Source of the DNA: Streptococcus sanguinis | Lineage (GTDB): Bacteria > Bacillota > Bacilli > Lactobacillales > Streptococcaceae | Length of the DNA: 64,000 nt | Direction of reading: 5' to 3' | NCBI RefSeq assembly: GCF_900475275.1 | Contig: NZ_LS483364.1 | Coordinates: 620,001-684,000, forward strand | In this document: positions 1-8,507 of the stretch, piece after piece | Layout: every line of letters starts with the position of its first letter | Numbering within the stretch: position 1 is the stretch's first letter | Program-made: the position numbers and the translations under genes | Notes under the pieces: model-generated | Told to the model about the DNA's origin: nothing | Databases searched by the model: none | What the model saw: only the letters and a program-made list of their open reading frames with translations

Positions 1-1
1 A

Positions 2-34
2 TTTAGAGCATTATTTCTTAAGAATACTGAATGA
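2..34 (+). CDS. C-terminal end of an upstream gene, possibly an ABC exporter ATPase (partial)
   Basis: An open frame enters from the left edge and reads FRALFLKNTE before a TGA at 32-34, twenty bases before the next gene starts. The hydrophobic LFLK-type ending resembles the tails of ABC exporter ATPases, and the next gene is an ABC-2-type permease, so a permease/ATPase pair is plausible. Only ten residues are visible, so the identity is inferred from the neighbour. Confidence 0.35.
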   Translation, partial: FRALFLKNTE

Positions 35-54
35 CTATAATGGAGGAATCTCGA

Positions 55-831
55 ATGAAAAAGCTTAGTTCCTGTATTTTAATTGAATGGAGAAAGTTAA
101 TAAAATCAAAACTTTCCATCGTAACTGCTTGTTCTATCTGTTTAGTTCCTTTTATTGTTGGCTTGTTTGCAATTATGATGAAATATCCAGAGAATTTCAA
201 AAATCTTGGTTTGATTTCTGCAAAAATGGAAATGATGAGGATAACAGACTGGTCGTCGTACTTAATGACCGTATCACAAGTCATTTCTGTTGGGGGATTG
301 CTCATTTTTGGATTTACAGCATCTTGGGTTTTTGGTAGAGAATATTCTGATAAAACTATGATTGACCTATTAGCACTCCCGATAAGAAGAGATACAATCG
401 TATTATCCAAGTTTATCGTTATCGCTCTATGGAGTTATATTCTATCAATTTTTGCACTTTTATTGGGATTATTAGCTGGCAATCTGATTGGACTTGAGGG
501 CGGGAGCTTAACAGTGATTCTCAAAGGTATACTTACTTTTGGTTATTGTACTACTCTTACGATCGTACTCTCTACTCCAGTGGCTTTTTTTGCTTGTTTA
601 GGCCGGGGATATTTGTCACCATTGGCATTTATTATTTTTACAATTATTTTTTCTCAACTTGGTTCTGCTCTTAACTTTGGAAAATACATTCCATGGGCGA
701 TTCCTGCACTTGCAAGTGGTATTGCAGGAAAAGCACTATTGAATTTTGGGAGCATTGTCAGTTTATTTGGGGTAAGTATTCTAGGTCTTATCGCAATAAT
801 AGCTTGGTGGAGGTATGCTGATTACGATTAA
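55..831 (+). CDS. ABC-2-type transporter permease
   Basis: A 258-residue polytopic membrane protein with about six hydrophobic segments. The first spans roughly residues 18-40, after a short basic N-terminus (MKKLSSCILIEWRKLIKSK). The fold and length match ABC-2 permeases that export peptides or antibiotics such as bacitracin and lantibiotics. The segment around residues 90-120 (FGREYSDKTMIDLLALPIRR) carries the EY.(D/N)KT motif typical of the cytoplasmic coupling region of this family. An ATG at 31 exists in frame, but the GGAGG at 42-46 fits the ATG at 55. It probably pairs with the ATPase whose tail is at the left edge. The substrate cannot be read from the sequence; self-immunity or drug export is typical. 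Confidence 0.8.
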   Translation: MKKLSSCILIEWRKLIKSKLSIVTACSICLVPFIVGLFAIMMKYPENFKNLGLISAKMEMMRITDWSSYLMTVSQVISVGGLLIFGFTASWVFGREYSDKTMIDLLALPIRRDTIVLSKFIVIALWSYILSIFALLLGLLAGNLIGLEGGSLTVILKGILTFGYCTTLTIVLSTPVAFFACLGRGYLSPLAFIIFTIIFSQLGSALNFGKYIPWAIPALASGIAGKALLNFGSIVSLFGVSILGLIAIIAWWRYADYD

Positions 832-891
832 AATGAAGTGATGAAAATGCTAATAACACAAAACTAAGTCTTATTCATTTTCATTCAAAAC

Positions 892-930
892 AACCCCTCC
901 TGTTCAGATTGAAAAACAAGAGGGGTTATA
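892..930 (+). terminator. terminator-like hairpin after the ABC permease
   Basis: AACCCCTC (892-899) pairs with GAGGGGTT (920-927) across a 20-base loop. The T-run is poor, so this is a moderate terminator candidate. Confidence 0.55.
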
Positions 931-1431
931 TTATGGCAATCGAAAGTTTTAGGTGAGAAAATATTATGTAAGTGCCGTTGCTCTAAATGAAAAGGTAGTT
1001 TCTAAATATACGTGATTGGGAAAAATGACCTTGTCTTTGATAAGTTAAGTGTCAAACCGTTCTCAGATGGCAGTTTTAGAACAAGGCATAATCCCGTTGT
1101 TACGGGCATTAGTCAAGTAATCATAGCATTAACCTAAAAGAAGTTTAGCGAACGTCTTTAGACGTCGCTGGAGGGAAATTGCTTATAGCCGGTGTACAAG
1201 TCACTTGTTTTCACGGGTGGTTATGATTTCTCAAAATGAGCAAAAAAACAGTAAACCCTTGTGATTTACTGTTTTAAAAATTCTTCTATTCAATTAGACA
1301 AACTTTTATGTTTTATCGTCTTTGCGTCTCCACTATTCATGATACCACAATAATCTCACTAGCAATCATGTATAGAGATGTTATTGCTAAATTCCAATTT
1401 GACGCACTGTAGATGCTCCTCATTTTACATG
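931..1431. other. gene-free 0.5-kb stretch with traces of decayed coding sequence
   Basis: No intact gene is present. On the plus strand, the frame starting near 966 reads SAVALNEKVVSKYT, stop, LGKMTLSLIS, stop, then QMAVLEQGIIPLLRALVK, stop. This looks like a coding remnant broken by several stops, but I do not recognise the family. A terminator at 1245-1275 follows. The region between the permease and the minus-strand gene may be the scar of a lost mobile or accessory element; that is inference. Confidence 0.4.
1245..1275. terminator. bidirectional terminator hairpin
   Basis: AAAACAGTAAA (1245-1255) and TTTACTGTTTT (1265-1275) form an 11-base-pair stem with a 9-base loop and A/T tracts on both sides. 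Confidence 0.7.
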
Positions 1432-1806
1432 CTACATCTGAAATGCTGTTATCCAAAAACATATTCCGGCTATAAGTGAAATCGGAGTCATAACATATTT
1501 TTCTTTCTTACTTTTTGAAATCATATTCATAATCGTATTCAAAGACAGGTAAGCGGCAAAGAAAAAACAAATATATTTAGTAACCTTAAAAGACAGCCAC
1601 AAGGGAATAAAACCTCCGGCTTGCAAAATAATGATCATGGCAAAAATTTGGATAGCCACCGAAATGACTGCTGCAAGTCTAAATTTCTTAGGTAAGATTT
1701 TATGTTGTCCCCCCATTGTAAATTCGCCCAAAGGCAGACCGCAAGCAACAAGAACTGTCATAATTGCTATAACTCCAAATAATACTGCACCTAATATTGA
1801 AAACAT
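1432..1806 (-). CDS. small four-helix membrane protein, unknown function
   Basis: A 124-residue, very hydrophobic protein with four predicted membrane helices: about residues 3-25, 43-65, 68-90 and 103-122. A basic loop (SKSKKEK) lies before the last helix. I do not recognise a characterised family, and no catalytic motif is visible. On the minus strand an AAGGGAG Shine-Dalgarno lies about ten bases before the ATG, and a strong promoter is at 1886-1914, so the gene appears to be expressed by itself. It lies beside the decayed 0.9-1.4 kb stretch and may be an accessory gene. Confidence 0.6.
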   Translation of the reverse strand: MFSILGAVLFGVIAIMTVLVACGLPLGEFTMGGQHKILPKKFRLAAVISVAIQIFAMIIILQAGGFIPLWLSFKVTKYICFFFAAYLSLNTIMNMISKSKKEKYVMTPISLIAGICFWITAFQM

Positions 1807-1885
1807 AAATCACTATTCTCCCTTCGTAAAATATAAAAAGTTTCAGTTACAAATTCAACTTTGTGTCACTTAACGTTCCTATAAA

Positions 1886-1914
1886 ATTATAAGAAATTCT
1901 TATCAAGTGTTCAA
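1886..1914 (-). promoter_or_regulatory. sigma-A promoter for the 1432-1806 gene
   Basis: On the minus strand TTGAAC (1914-1909) and TATAAT (1891-1886) are separated by exactly 17 bases. The promoter sits just beyond the end of the upstream minus-strand gene. Confidence 0.7.
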
Positions 1915-1917
1915 GTT

Positions 1918-3480
1918 TTATAGGTTTTTATCAAGCTGGTCTGTTGGCTCACCTTTTCTTTTGTTCTTCCACCAATCGCTCAGATCGACTAAGGATTGAG
2001 CGGCGGAGGGGATGAGGAGAAGGACATAGATATAGACATACTGGCTCTTGGTTTCCCAGAAGAAGTGGAAGAGGCCGCCCCCTAATAGAAAGATGAAGGG
2101 ATAGAGGTCAAAAGGCGTCAGTTTTTCCTCGGCGACGAAAAATTTATGCAGGATAAAGAAACAGGAGAGCAGATAGATGCTGGCTAGCAGCGTTAAGAGC
2201 AGGAAATTAACAATCTGATAACCTTTTCTTTCCTCATAAATGCTGCGCAGGACAGCTGGCTTCATATATTGCTGGCGCTCAATCTGAGGCCCAGTCCAAA
2301 TAGATTGAAAAGTCGGCTCAGTCCAAGTCGACTTGACCTTTTCGTAGAAGAATTTGAGCGCATAAGCAGGATGCTTACTGAAGTGAATCAAAATATCCTT
2401 CAAATCCCGAGTGGCCATTTCTGTAGCCAAATTTTCATCGTATTTGTTGCGCTTGAGAATCTTGGTATTGTAGGCATCGTACCAGCCTCCCAAGGTCTGC
2501 CGATTAGGATCATCCCGCAGGCCCATAGTGATGTAGGCGATTTTTGGGGTGCCGACACCGATCTTGCCCCCAATCAGCTGCTCATAGTAGGCAGTCAGAC
2601 CCTTGTTTGAAAGGACAATGCCGGCCACAATCAGGATGATGGCTAAGGGTTTCTTCCAAGACCATTTGTAAAAGATGGACAGGAAGCAGACTCCAATCAG
2701 CATGATAGCAAAGATGATGTAGTTGTTGCGCAGGAGGCAGGCCAGACTGATGCTGGCAGCTCCCAGTAAGGCATAGAACAGGTTTCCTTTCTGATCCAGC
2801 TTGATAAAAGCATAGAGACTGAGCAGACAGAAGAAGAGGCCAGGAATGGTACCGTAGACAAAGAGGATGAAAAAGAGTTGTGGTAGAAAGAGAAAGGTCA
2901 GCAGAATCGTGTATTTCTGAATCATTTCTCTGGCATTGAGCAGGGCAGTAATCTTGTAAATCAAGAAATGACTGAGTAAAGTCCAGCCGACATTCATGCT
3001 AAAGGCAAATTGAGTCGTCGGAGAAATAAAAGCATAAAGTCGCTCCAGAGTCATCAGTCCTAGCTGATGGGGATTACGATACATGTAGCTTCCGACGGTT
3101 GTCAGCGAGCTGTAATCTCCTCGGTTAAAGGCCAACGCTGCATTGAAAACATGCTTGGCGTCAGCTCGGATGCGGCCATCGTAGGCCGTTATCAGAAAAA
3201 TCGCTGCTGCTATAAAGGTGAGGGACAGAAACCAAAAAAGATGTTTGGTCTGAACCTTTTCCAGCAGGGGCCGGATTAAAAATAGGCTGAGGAGAAAGAG
3301 CAGGAGGATAGGGTAAAAATACCAAGGATTACTGACGAATTGGACTCCTTCTGCAATCCTCAAAGGGATGTAAGTATGGGACAGCAGAATCTGCCCAGAC
3401 AGGAAAAGTAAGGCAATCGCAGTCATGGTCAGAATCAGGAAGTAGCCCAGATTGAAGATGGTATTAGAAAATTGCTTCAT
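1918..3480 (-). CDS. large polytopic membrane protein, GT-C glycosyltransferase-like
   Basis: A 520-residue protein with about 11-12 hydrophobic segments and a long extracytoplasmic stretch around residues 310-400. An ITAYDGRIRADAKHVFNAA segment follows the third hydrophobic segment (about residues 98-116). Its architecture resembles GT-C-fold glycosyltransferases that use lipid-linked sugars, and a conserved streptococcal/lactobacillar integral membrane family that I recall as TIGR03766. That assignment is from memory. The start overlaps the stop of the ABC ATPase gene by four bases, so the two are co-transcribed and translationally coupled. The role in cell-envelope glycan assembly is inference; no substrate can be read. 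Confidence 0.6.
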   Translation of the reverse strand: MKQFSNTIFNLGYFLILTMTAIALLFLSGQILLSHTYIPLRIAEGVQFVSNPWYFYPILLLFLLSLFLIRPLLEKVQTKHLFWFLSLTFIAAAIFLITAYDGRIRADAKHVFNAALAFNRGDYSSLTTVGSYMYRNPHQLGLMTLERLYAFISPTTQFAFSMNVGWTLLSHFLIYKITALLNAREMIQKYTILLTFLFLPQLFFILFVYGTIPGLFFCLLSLYAFIKLDQKGNLFYALLGAASISLACLLRNNYIIFAIMLIGVCFLSIFYKWSWKKPLAIILIVAGIVLSNKGLTAYYEQLIGGKIGVGTPKIAYITMGLRDDPNRQTLGGWYDAYNTKILKRNKYDENLATEMATRDLKDILIHFSKHPAYALKFFYEKVKSTWTEPTFQSIWTGPQIERQQYMKPAVLRSIYEERKGYQIVNFLLLTLLASIYLLSCFFILHKFFVAEEKLTPFDLYPFIFLLGGGLFHFFWETKSQYVYIYVLLLIPSAAQSLVDLSDWWKNKRKGEPTDQLDKNL

Positions 3481-4271
3481 GAGGACCTGTCCTCCACCTT
3501 GATGAAATAACGGTCTTCTCCCAGCTCAATCAGCTCGACTGGCTGGGGATAAAATCGATCCATGACCTCTTTTTGAAAAATGTCTTCTTTGGGACCTTGG
3601 GCTATGATTTCACCTTCTTTCAGGAGCAGGACATGATCCATAGCTTCAGTAATTTCTTCTACATGGTGGGTGACATAGAGGATGGTTGGAGCCTGATCCA
3701 TCTGTGTAATCTTACCAATCTGATCCAGCAGGCGCTCGCGGGCAAAGAGATCCAGACCGCTGGTCGCTTCGTCTAAGATAAGCAGTTCTGGCTTTTCCAT
3801 GAGACTGCGTGCAATTAGCAAGAGCTGTTTTTCTCCTTGAGACAGACTGGCGTAGCTTCTGCCAATCAATTCTTGCCCGCCAATGGAAGCCAGCATTTCC
3901 CTAGCTTGATCCAGCTCAGTTTGCCCGTAAGGAGCGTAGAGAATACTGCTTTTATACCTGCCTGTCAGGACGATTTCTTCAGATGTGAGGCGGCTTGGCA
4001 GGCGTTCAGCAATGAAGGATCCGACTACTCCAATCCTAGTTCTCAGCTGAGGAATATCGCCGGCACCAAATTCCGTACCCAGAACCGTCACCTTGCCCTG
4101 GGTCTTCCAATGCTCAGCCATGAGCAAGCGAAGGAGAGTCGACTTTCCTGAGCCGTTTAGGCCGAGAATAGCCCAATGCTCCCCCTTTTTCACCTGCCAG
4201 TTGAGATCTTTTAAGATAGTTCGGCCTTGTTTAGCCAAGCTTACATTGTCCAGTTTGATAATCTTTTCCAT
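3477..4271 (-). CDS. ABC transporter ATP-binding protein, YlmA-like
   Basis: A 264-residue single ATPase domain. Walker A is GLNGSGKST at residues 37-45, the signature LSQGE at 143-147, Walker B ELLILDEAT at 162-170 and the H-loop THH at 201-203. The sequence (iron-type/ModF-like, with a WAILG start before the P-loop) resembles B. subtilis YlmA. No permease gene is adjacent. The only partner in the operon is the downstream membrane protein, with a four-base overlap. It may act as a stand-alone ATPase or with a permease elsewhere. The ATG has GAAAGAAAGAG-like purine-rich sequence in front of it. Confidence 0.8.
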   Translation of the reverse strand: MEKIIKLDNVSLAKQGRTILKDLNWQVKKGEHWAILGLNGSGKSTLLRLLMAEHWKTQGKVTVLGTEFGAGDIPQLRTRIGVVGSFIAERLPSRLTSEEIVLTGRYKSSILYAPYGQTELDQAREMLASIGGQELIGRSYASLSQGEKQLLLIARSLMEKPELLILDEATSGLDLFARERLLDQIGKITQMDQAPTILYVTHHVEEITEAMDHVLLLKEGEIIAQGPKEDIFQKEVMDRFYPQPVELIELGEDRYFIKVEDRSS

Positions 4272-4345
4272 TTTTACTCTTTCTTTCGTTAAATCTCCTT
4301 TATTATAACAAAATTTATGGTAAAATAACTGATAGGAGGAGTCAA

Positions 4346-5470
4346 ATGTTTCATAAAAGTAAGCTGATGTTTTGGACCAGTGAGGTCCTTTTGCTAACGA
4401 TTATTTTCTTTATCTGGCGCCAGATGGGGGATATGATAACCCCGATTGTTAGCGTTGTGAATACCATCTTGATTCCCTTTCTTGTGGGAGGATTTCTTTA
4501 CTATATTACGAATCCACTGGTAAAATTTCTCCAGGATAAGCTCAAAATCAACCGAATGATTGGGATTCTGATTACGCTCAGCCTTTTGTTTGGCTTGATT
4601 GCTTTGGGTGTTATTTACCTCTTGCCGATTTTGATTAATCAGCTGAGCAGCTTGATTAATTCCACACAAGGCCTTTATTGGGAAATTCAAAGTTTTGTCA
4701 ATCAATTATCAAAAAATCCGCTCTTTCGAAATCTGAATATCCAGTCCACCATCCAGCAGCTCAACCTGTCTTATGTGGACATTCTGCAAAATATCCTTAA
4801 CAGTGTAACCAACAGTCCGGGCAGCGTTTTATCAGCAGTCGTCAATACGCTAATGATTTTGATTATGACGCCGATTTTCTTGGTTTACTTCCTCATGGAT
4901 GGCCATAAGCTTTTGCCCATGCTGGAGCGGACAGTCCTCAAGCGCGATAAGCTCAATATCTCCAGCTTGCTGACCAATCTTAATGCTACTGTTGCCCGCT
5001 ATATCAGCGGAATCTCAATCGATGCCCTGATTATCGGTGCTCTGGCCTACATTGGCTATAGCGTGATTGGGCTCAAGTACGCTTTGGTCTTTGCTATTTT
5101 CTCCAGTCTGGCTAATCTGATTCCTTATGTAGGACCAAGTATCGGCTTGATTCCCATGGTCATTACGTATGCCTTTACCGATCCTCAGAAGATGGTTGCG
5201 GCCTTGATTTACATGCTGATTATCCAGCAGGTTGATGGCAATATCCTCTATCCCCGTATCGTTGGTGGTGTGATGAAGGTCCATCCTATTACCATCATGG
5301 TGCTCTTGCTCTTATCCAGCAATATCTATGGCGTGCTGGGGATGATTGTGGCAATCCCGACCTATTCTATCCTCAAAGAAATCGCCAAGTTCTTGGCTAA
5401 CCTCTATGACAATCACAAGGAAGCCCAGCAGCAAAAGAAGAACGAAGAGTTTGGGATTATTAATAAATAA
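4346..5470 (+). CDS. AI-2E family transporter (UPF0118 permease)
   Basis: A 374-residue membrane protein with the AI-2E/PerM layout: two N-terminal helices (residues 10-55), a helix at 65-90, an amphipathic cytoplasmic stretch (about 95-145), then a cluster of helices from 155 to 345. The C-terminal part carries conserved motifs such as ANLIPYVGPSIGLIP and GVLGMIVAIPTYSILKE. Family members export diverse small molecules or Na+; a role in autoinducer-2 export is shown for only some of them. GGAGGAG lies before the ATG at 4346, with an extended -10 (TGGTAAAAT) at about 4318-4326. It is monocistronic and ends at the strong terminator at 5515. Confidence 0.88.
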   Translation: MFHKSKLMFWTSEVLLLTIIFFIWRQMGDMITPIVSVVNTILIPFLVGGFLYYITNPLVKFLQDKLKINRMIGILITLSLLFGLIALGVIYLLPILINQLSSLINSTQGLYWEIQSFVNQLSKNPLFRNLNIQSTIQQLNLSYVDILQNILNSVTNSPGSVLSAVVNTLMILIMTPIFLVYFLMDGHKLLPMLERTVLKRDKLNISSLLTNLNATVARYISGISIDALIIGALAYIGYSVIGLKYALVFAIFSSLANLIPYVGPSIGLIPMVITYAFTDPQKMVAALIYMLIIQQVDGNILYPRIVGGVMKVHPITIMVLLLLSSNIYGVLGMIVAIPTYSILKEIAKFLANLYDNHKEAQQQKKNEEFGIINK

Positions 5471-5514
5471 GGATGAGTTTGGTAATTGATTGATTCCAGA
5501 ATCTCAAGACCAGA

Positions 5515-5548
5515 AATAAGACGGAAGGAAGGCCTTCCGTCTTATTTT
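5515..5548 (+). terminator. strong rho-independent terminator
   Basis: A perfect 14-base-pair stem (5515-5528 with 5533-5546) has loop AAGG and a short T-run. Confidence 0.9.
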
Positions 5549-5620
5549 CATTTCCTGTGCACTAAATTTAAAAATATGATATAATCAGATTTACTTATAC
5601 ATTTCGAGGAGAAAGAATCA

Positions 5621-6961
5621 ATGGAAGACCCTGGCAGTCAGAATATGTTATGGCAAGCCTTACTACTGTTTATATTGACTTTGTTAAATGCCTTTTTCTC
5701 AGCAGCTGAGATGGCAATGGTATCGCTCAATCGGGCGCGTGTGGAGCAAAAGGCTGAAGAGGGCGACCTCAAATATATCCGGCTCTTAGCTGTCTTAGAA
5801 AGCCCTAATAATTTCTTATCAACCATTCAGGTTGGGATTACAGTTATCAATATCCTGTCTGGGGCAAGCTTTGCGGATAATCTGGGGAAACTTTTCTCTT
5901 CTTGGATGGGAAATTCCGAGACTGCACGTGCTATCGGAACTTTCTTGGCTTTGGTTCTATTGACATATATTTCTATTGTTTTGGGTGAGCTTTATCCGAA
6001 GCGCATTGCCATGAACCTGAAAGACAATCTAGCTGTGCGGGCTGCACCGGTTATTATTTTTCTTGGCAAGATTGTCAGTCCCTTCGTTTGGTTGCTGTCA
6101 GCGTCGACTAATCTGCTGAGTCGGATAACCCCGATGAAGTTTGATGATGCAGACGAAAAGATGACTCGGGATGAGATTGAATATATGCTGACCAATAGTG
6201 AGGAGACCTTGGATGCAGATGAAATTGAGATGCTGCAGGGGATTTTCTCTCTGGATGAGCTGATGGCGCGTGAACTGATGGTGCCGCGGACGGATGCCTT
6301 TATGGTGGACATTCAGGATGACACCAAGGAAATCATCGAGAGCATTCTCAAACAGAGCTTCTCGCGGATTCCTGTCTATGATGGAGACAAGGACAATGTC
6401 ATTGGACTGATTCATACCAAGCGGCTGCTCAATGAAGGGTTCATCAATGGTTTTGATAATATCGTTCTGCGCAAGATCCTGCAGGAGCCGCTCTTTGTCC
6501 CGGAAACCATGTTTGTCGATGATTTGCTCAAGGAGCTGCGCAATACGCAAAATCAAATGGCGATTCTCTTGGATGAGTATGGTGGTATGGCTGGTCTGGT
6601 CACACTTGAAGACCTCTTGGAGGAGATTGTCGGTGAGATCGACGATGAAACTGACAAGGCTGAAATCGAAGTCCATGAAATCGGCGAGAATACCTACATC
6701 GTATTAGGAACCATGACCCTCAATGACTTTAATGAATATTTTGAAGTTGAAATTGAAAGCGACGATGTGGATACGATAGCTGGTTATTACTTGACTTGTG
6801 TAGGGACTATTCCAGATCCGAAAGAACGCATTAGCTACGAAGTCGAAAGTCAGAATAAGCAACTCATTTTAACCAATGACAAGGTAAAAAATGGCCGTGT
6901 TACGAAGGTTAAGGTTGAAATTTCAGAACAAGTGGAAATCGATGAGGAAGCTAATAAATAG
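5621..6961 (+). CDS. CNNM/CBS-domain membrane protein (hemolysin C/CorC family)
   Basis: A 446-residue protein. An N-terminal CNNM (DUF21) membrane domain covers about residues 1-195, with FFSAAEMAMVSLNRARVEQ near residue 30. A pair of CBS domains follows at about 205-340 (ELMVPRTDAFMVD; DEYGGMAGLVTLEDLLEEIVGEI), then a C-terminal CorC_HlyC domain at about 355-435. Homologues are annotated as hemolysins, but several are Mg2+/Co2+ transporters (MpfA in S. aureus, YhdP/YqhB type). A Mg2+ efflux or transport role gated by nucleotides bound to the CBS domains is the best reading. A TATAAT lies near 5578 and GAGGAG precedes the ATG. Confidence 0.88.
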   Translation: MEDPGSQNMLWQALLLFILTLLNAFFSAAEMAMVSLNRARVEQKAEEGDLKYIRLLAVLESPNNFLSTIQVGITVINILSGASFADNLGKLFSSWMGNSETARAIGTFLALVLLTYISIVLGELYPKRIAMNLKDNLAVRAAPVIIFLGKIVSPFVWLLSASTNLLSRITPMKFDDADEKMTRDEIEYMLTNSEETLDADEIEMLQGIFSLDELMARELMVPRTDAFMVDIQDDTKEIIESILKQSFSRIPVYDGDKDNVIGLIHTKRLLNEGFINGFDNIVLRKILQEPLFVPETMFVDDLLKELRNTQNQMAILLDEYGGMAGLVTLEDLLEEIVGEIDDETDKAEIEVHEIGENTYIVLGTMTLNDFNEYFEVEIESDDVDTIAGYYLTCVGTIPDPKERISYEVESQNKQLILTNDKVKNGRVTKVKVEISEQVEIDEEANK

Positions 6962-6978
6962 TTGACTCCTTGTAAAAC

Positions 6979-7011
6979 AAACAGGCTTTCTTATAAAGAA
7001 GGTCTGTTTTT
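6979..7011 (+). terminator. terminator after the CNNM/CBS gene
   Basis: AAACAG..CTTTCTT pairs imperfectly with AGAAGG..CTGTTT around an ATAA loop, followed by a T-run. Confidence 0.7.
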
Positions 7012-7125
7012 GGTTGCCGTAATAAGGCAGTTTGTTTCATTGAGTTAGAGATGATTCAATAGTAAAATTGCGGAAAAGGTTCTAGTTTTATGGTAAACTA
7101 CATATAGAAAGACATGGTATTTTGT

Positions 7126-7734
7126 ATGATGAAACGCGTGAAATCTATTCTTTTATCACTGATTTGCCTTTCTGTGCTTGTAATAGGAGGTAAATTTTAT
7201 ATGGATCGAATGAAAGTAGATAATCTCTACCGGCATGGTTTTCAGCTCTATGAAGAACAAATCGCGACCTAACTAAAAGAACATTACAGCGGTATCAGTA
7301 AAATCAAATTTTCTCCTATTTTTAAAAGTGGTGGAGGAGGAGAAGGTTTTGTAAATGCTCGTATAGTTCCAGTAGTTTATGATAATTATGGTAATAAAGT
7401 ATATTTGCGCAATGATGGCGTTTTAAAGATGGGTGTGGCAGATTATGAAATGACAGCTGGAATTGATTTGGATTTTAATGTCAATGATGGTTCAGAAATA
7501 ATTTATTTACATAATAAGAAGAATGAATCTGTTAGTGTGGAAGGTTACCAACATTTGCCAGATGGATTAAAATTGAATAAGGATGAAATTACTGATGAAA
7601 AGATGGATGCTTTTTCTCGTGAAGGGTATCTAAAAGGTGTAGAAAAAAATAGCTTAGGTAGTCCCAAAGCTGAGATTGTCTATAATTTAGAAATTAGACG
7701 TGTACAGGGGAGGGAGTTTTATGAATGGAAGTAA
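7126..7734 (+). pseudogene. TipC-like immunity gene, copy 1, broken by a nonsense mutation
   Basis: The frame from ATG 7126 matches copies 2 and 3 along all 202 codons, but codon 49 is TAA (7270-7272) where the others have TAC for the tyrosine of IATYLKEHYSG. Everything after the stop stays open and similar, so this is a recent single-base loss. The Shine-Dalgarno AAAGGAGG found before copies 2 and 3 is also missing: here the sequence before the ATG reads AGACATGGTATTTTGT. The encoded product would have an N-terminal membrane anchor (SILLSLICLSVLVIGGKFYM) and an extracellular domain. A truncated 92-codon product from ATG 7405 is possible but lacks the anchor. Confidence 0.85.
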
Positions 7735-7760
7735 CCCACCAATTTGGTAAGTTGGACTAG
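7725..7760 (+). pseudogene. remnant of a toxin gene start after immunity copy 1
   Basis: Overlapping the end of copy 1 is a mini-frame encoding MEVTHQFGKLD. Its first six codons match the start of the toxin gene at 9107 (MAVTHQ) and sit at the same overlap with the immunity stop codon. I read this as the leftover 5' end of a deleted toxin gene. Confidence 0.6.
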
Positions 7761-7778
7761 AAAGAAAAGGAGGTTTGT

Positions 7779-8387
7779 ATGACTATACGAGTAAAATCTA
7801 TTCTTTTATCTCTGTTTTGCGTTTTTGTACTTGTAATAGGAGGTAAATTTTATATAGACAGAATGAAAGTGGACAACCTCTACCGGCATGGTTTTCAGCT
7901 TTATGAAGAACAAATCGCGACCTACCTAAAAGAGCATTACAGCGGCATCAGTAAAATCGAATTTTCACCGATTTTTAAAAGTGGAGGAAGGGGGGAAGGT
8001 TTTGCCCATGCTCGTATCATTCCAGTAGTTTATGATACACATGGTAATAAAGTATATCTTCGAAATGATGGAACTATTGATACTTTAGTTCCTAATTATG
8101 TTTTGACTTCTGGAATTGAATTGGATTTTAATGTCAATGATGGTTCAGAAATTATATATTTGTATAATGAAAAAAATGAATCTATTGAAGTAGGACAATA
8201 TCAACATCTCCCGGAACACTTAAAATTGAAGACGTATAAGAGTACTGATGCTATAATTACTGCCTATTCACAAAAAGGAACGCTAAAAGGAGTAGAAAAA
8301 AATAGTCAAGGAAGTCCCAAGGCTGAGATCGTTTATAATTTGGAAATTAGACGAATTGATGAAAGAGAGTTGGATAAATGGCAATAA
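7779..8387 (+). CDS. TipC-like immunity protein, copy 2
   Basis: A 202-residue protein. A short basic start (MTIRVK) is followed by one membrane helix at about residues 7-25 and then an extracytoplasmic domain containing KVDNLYRHGFQLYEEQ, HYSGISKIEFSPIF, NDGSEIIYLYN and SPKAEIVYNLEIRR. This layout and length match my recollection of the TipC family, membrane-anchored immunity proteins facing outward that protect streptococci from type VII-secreted LXG toxins such as TelC. The start has AGGAGG seven bases upstream. It is the middle of three tandem paralogues. The C-terminal half (SIEVGQYQHLPEHLKLKTY...) diverges from copies 1 and 3, which suggests a different specificity. The TipC assignment comes from memory; a profile search would settle it. 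Confidence 0.75.
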   Translation: MTIRVKSILLSLFCVFVLVIGGKFYIDRMKVDNLYRHGFQLYEEQIATYLKEHYSGISKIEFSPIFKSGGRGEGFAHARIIPVVYDTHGNKVYLRNDGTIDTLVPNYVLTSGIELDFNVNDGSEIIYLYNEKNESIEVGQYQHLPEHLKLKTYKSTDAIITAYSQKGTLKGVEKNSQGSPKAEIVYNLEIRRIDERELDKWQ

Positions 8388-8395
8388 AACACTAA
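8378..8395 (+). pseudogene. remnant of a toxin gene start after immunity copy 2
   Basis: Overlapping the copy 2 stop codon, an ATG at 8378 reads M-A-I-K-H-stop. It aligns base for base with the toxin start ATG GCA GTA ACA CAC CAA, with CAA changed to TAA. It is very short, so the call rests on the identical position relative to the immunity stop. Confidence 0.45.
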
Positions 8396-8472
8396 TTTAT
8401 TTAGGAAAAGATACATACGAAGAATTTTCCATATGATTAATTGAGTTCTTGTTATTTGTTCTTCTCTTTTTA

Positions 8473-8481
8473 TGGTAAAAT
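8473..8481 (+). promoter_or_regulatory. extended -10 promoter before immunity copy 3
   Basis: TGGTAAAAT is an extended -10 element in the 120-base gap before copy 3. A similar TGGTAAACT lies at about 7091-7099 before copy 1. No convincing -35 is visible. Confidence 0.45.
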
Positions 8482-8507
8482 TAATATATAAAGAAAAGGA
8501 GGTTTGT

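Noticed and set aside
6098-6676. Long minus-strand open frame (192 codons) opposite the CNNM/CBS gene
   Set aside because: It lies wholly antisense to a strongly supported gene, has no Shine-Dalgarno and codes for a sequence with no domain-like pattern.
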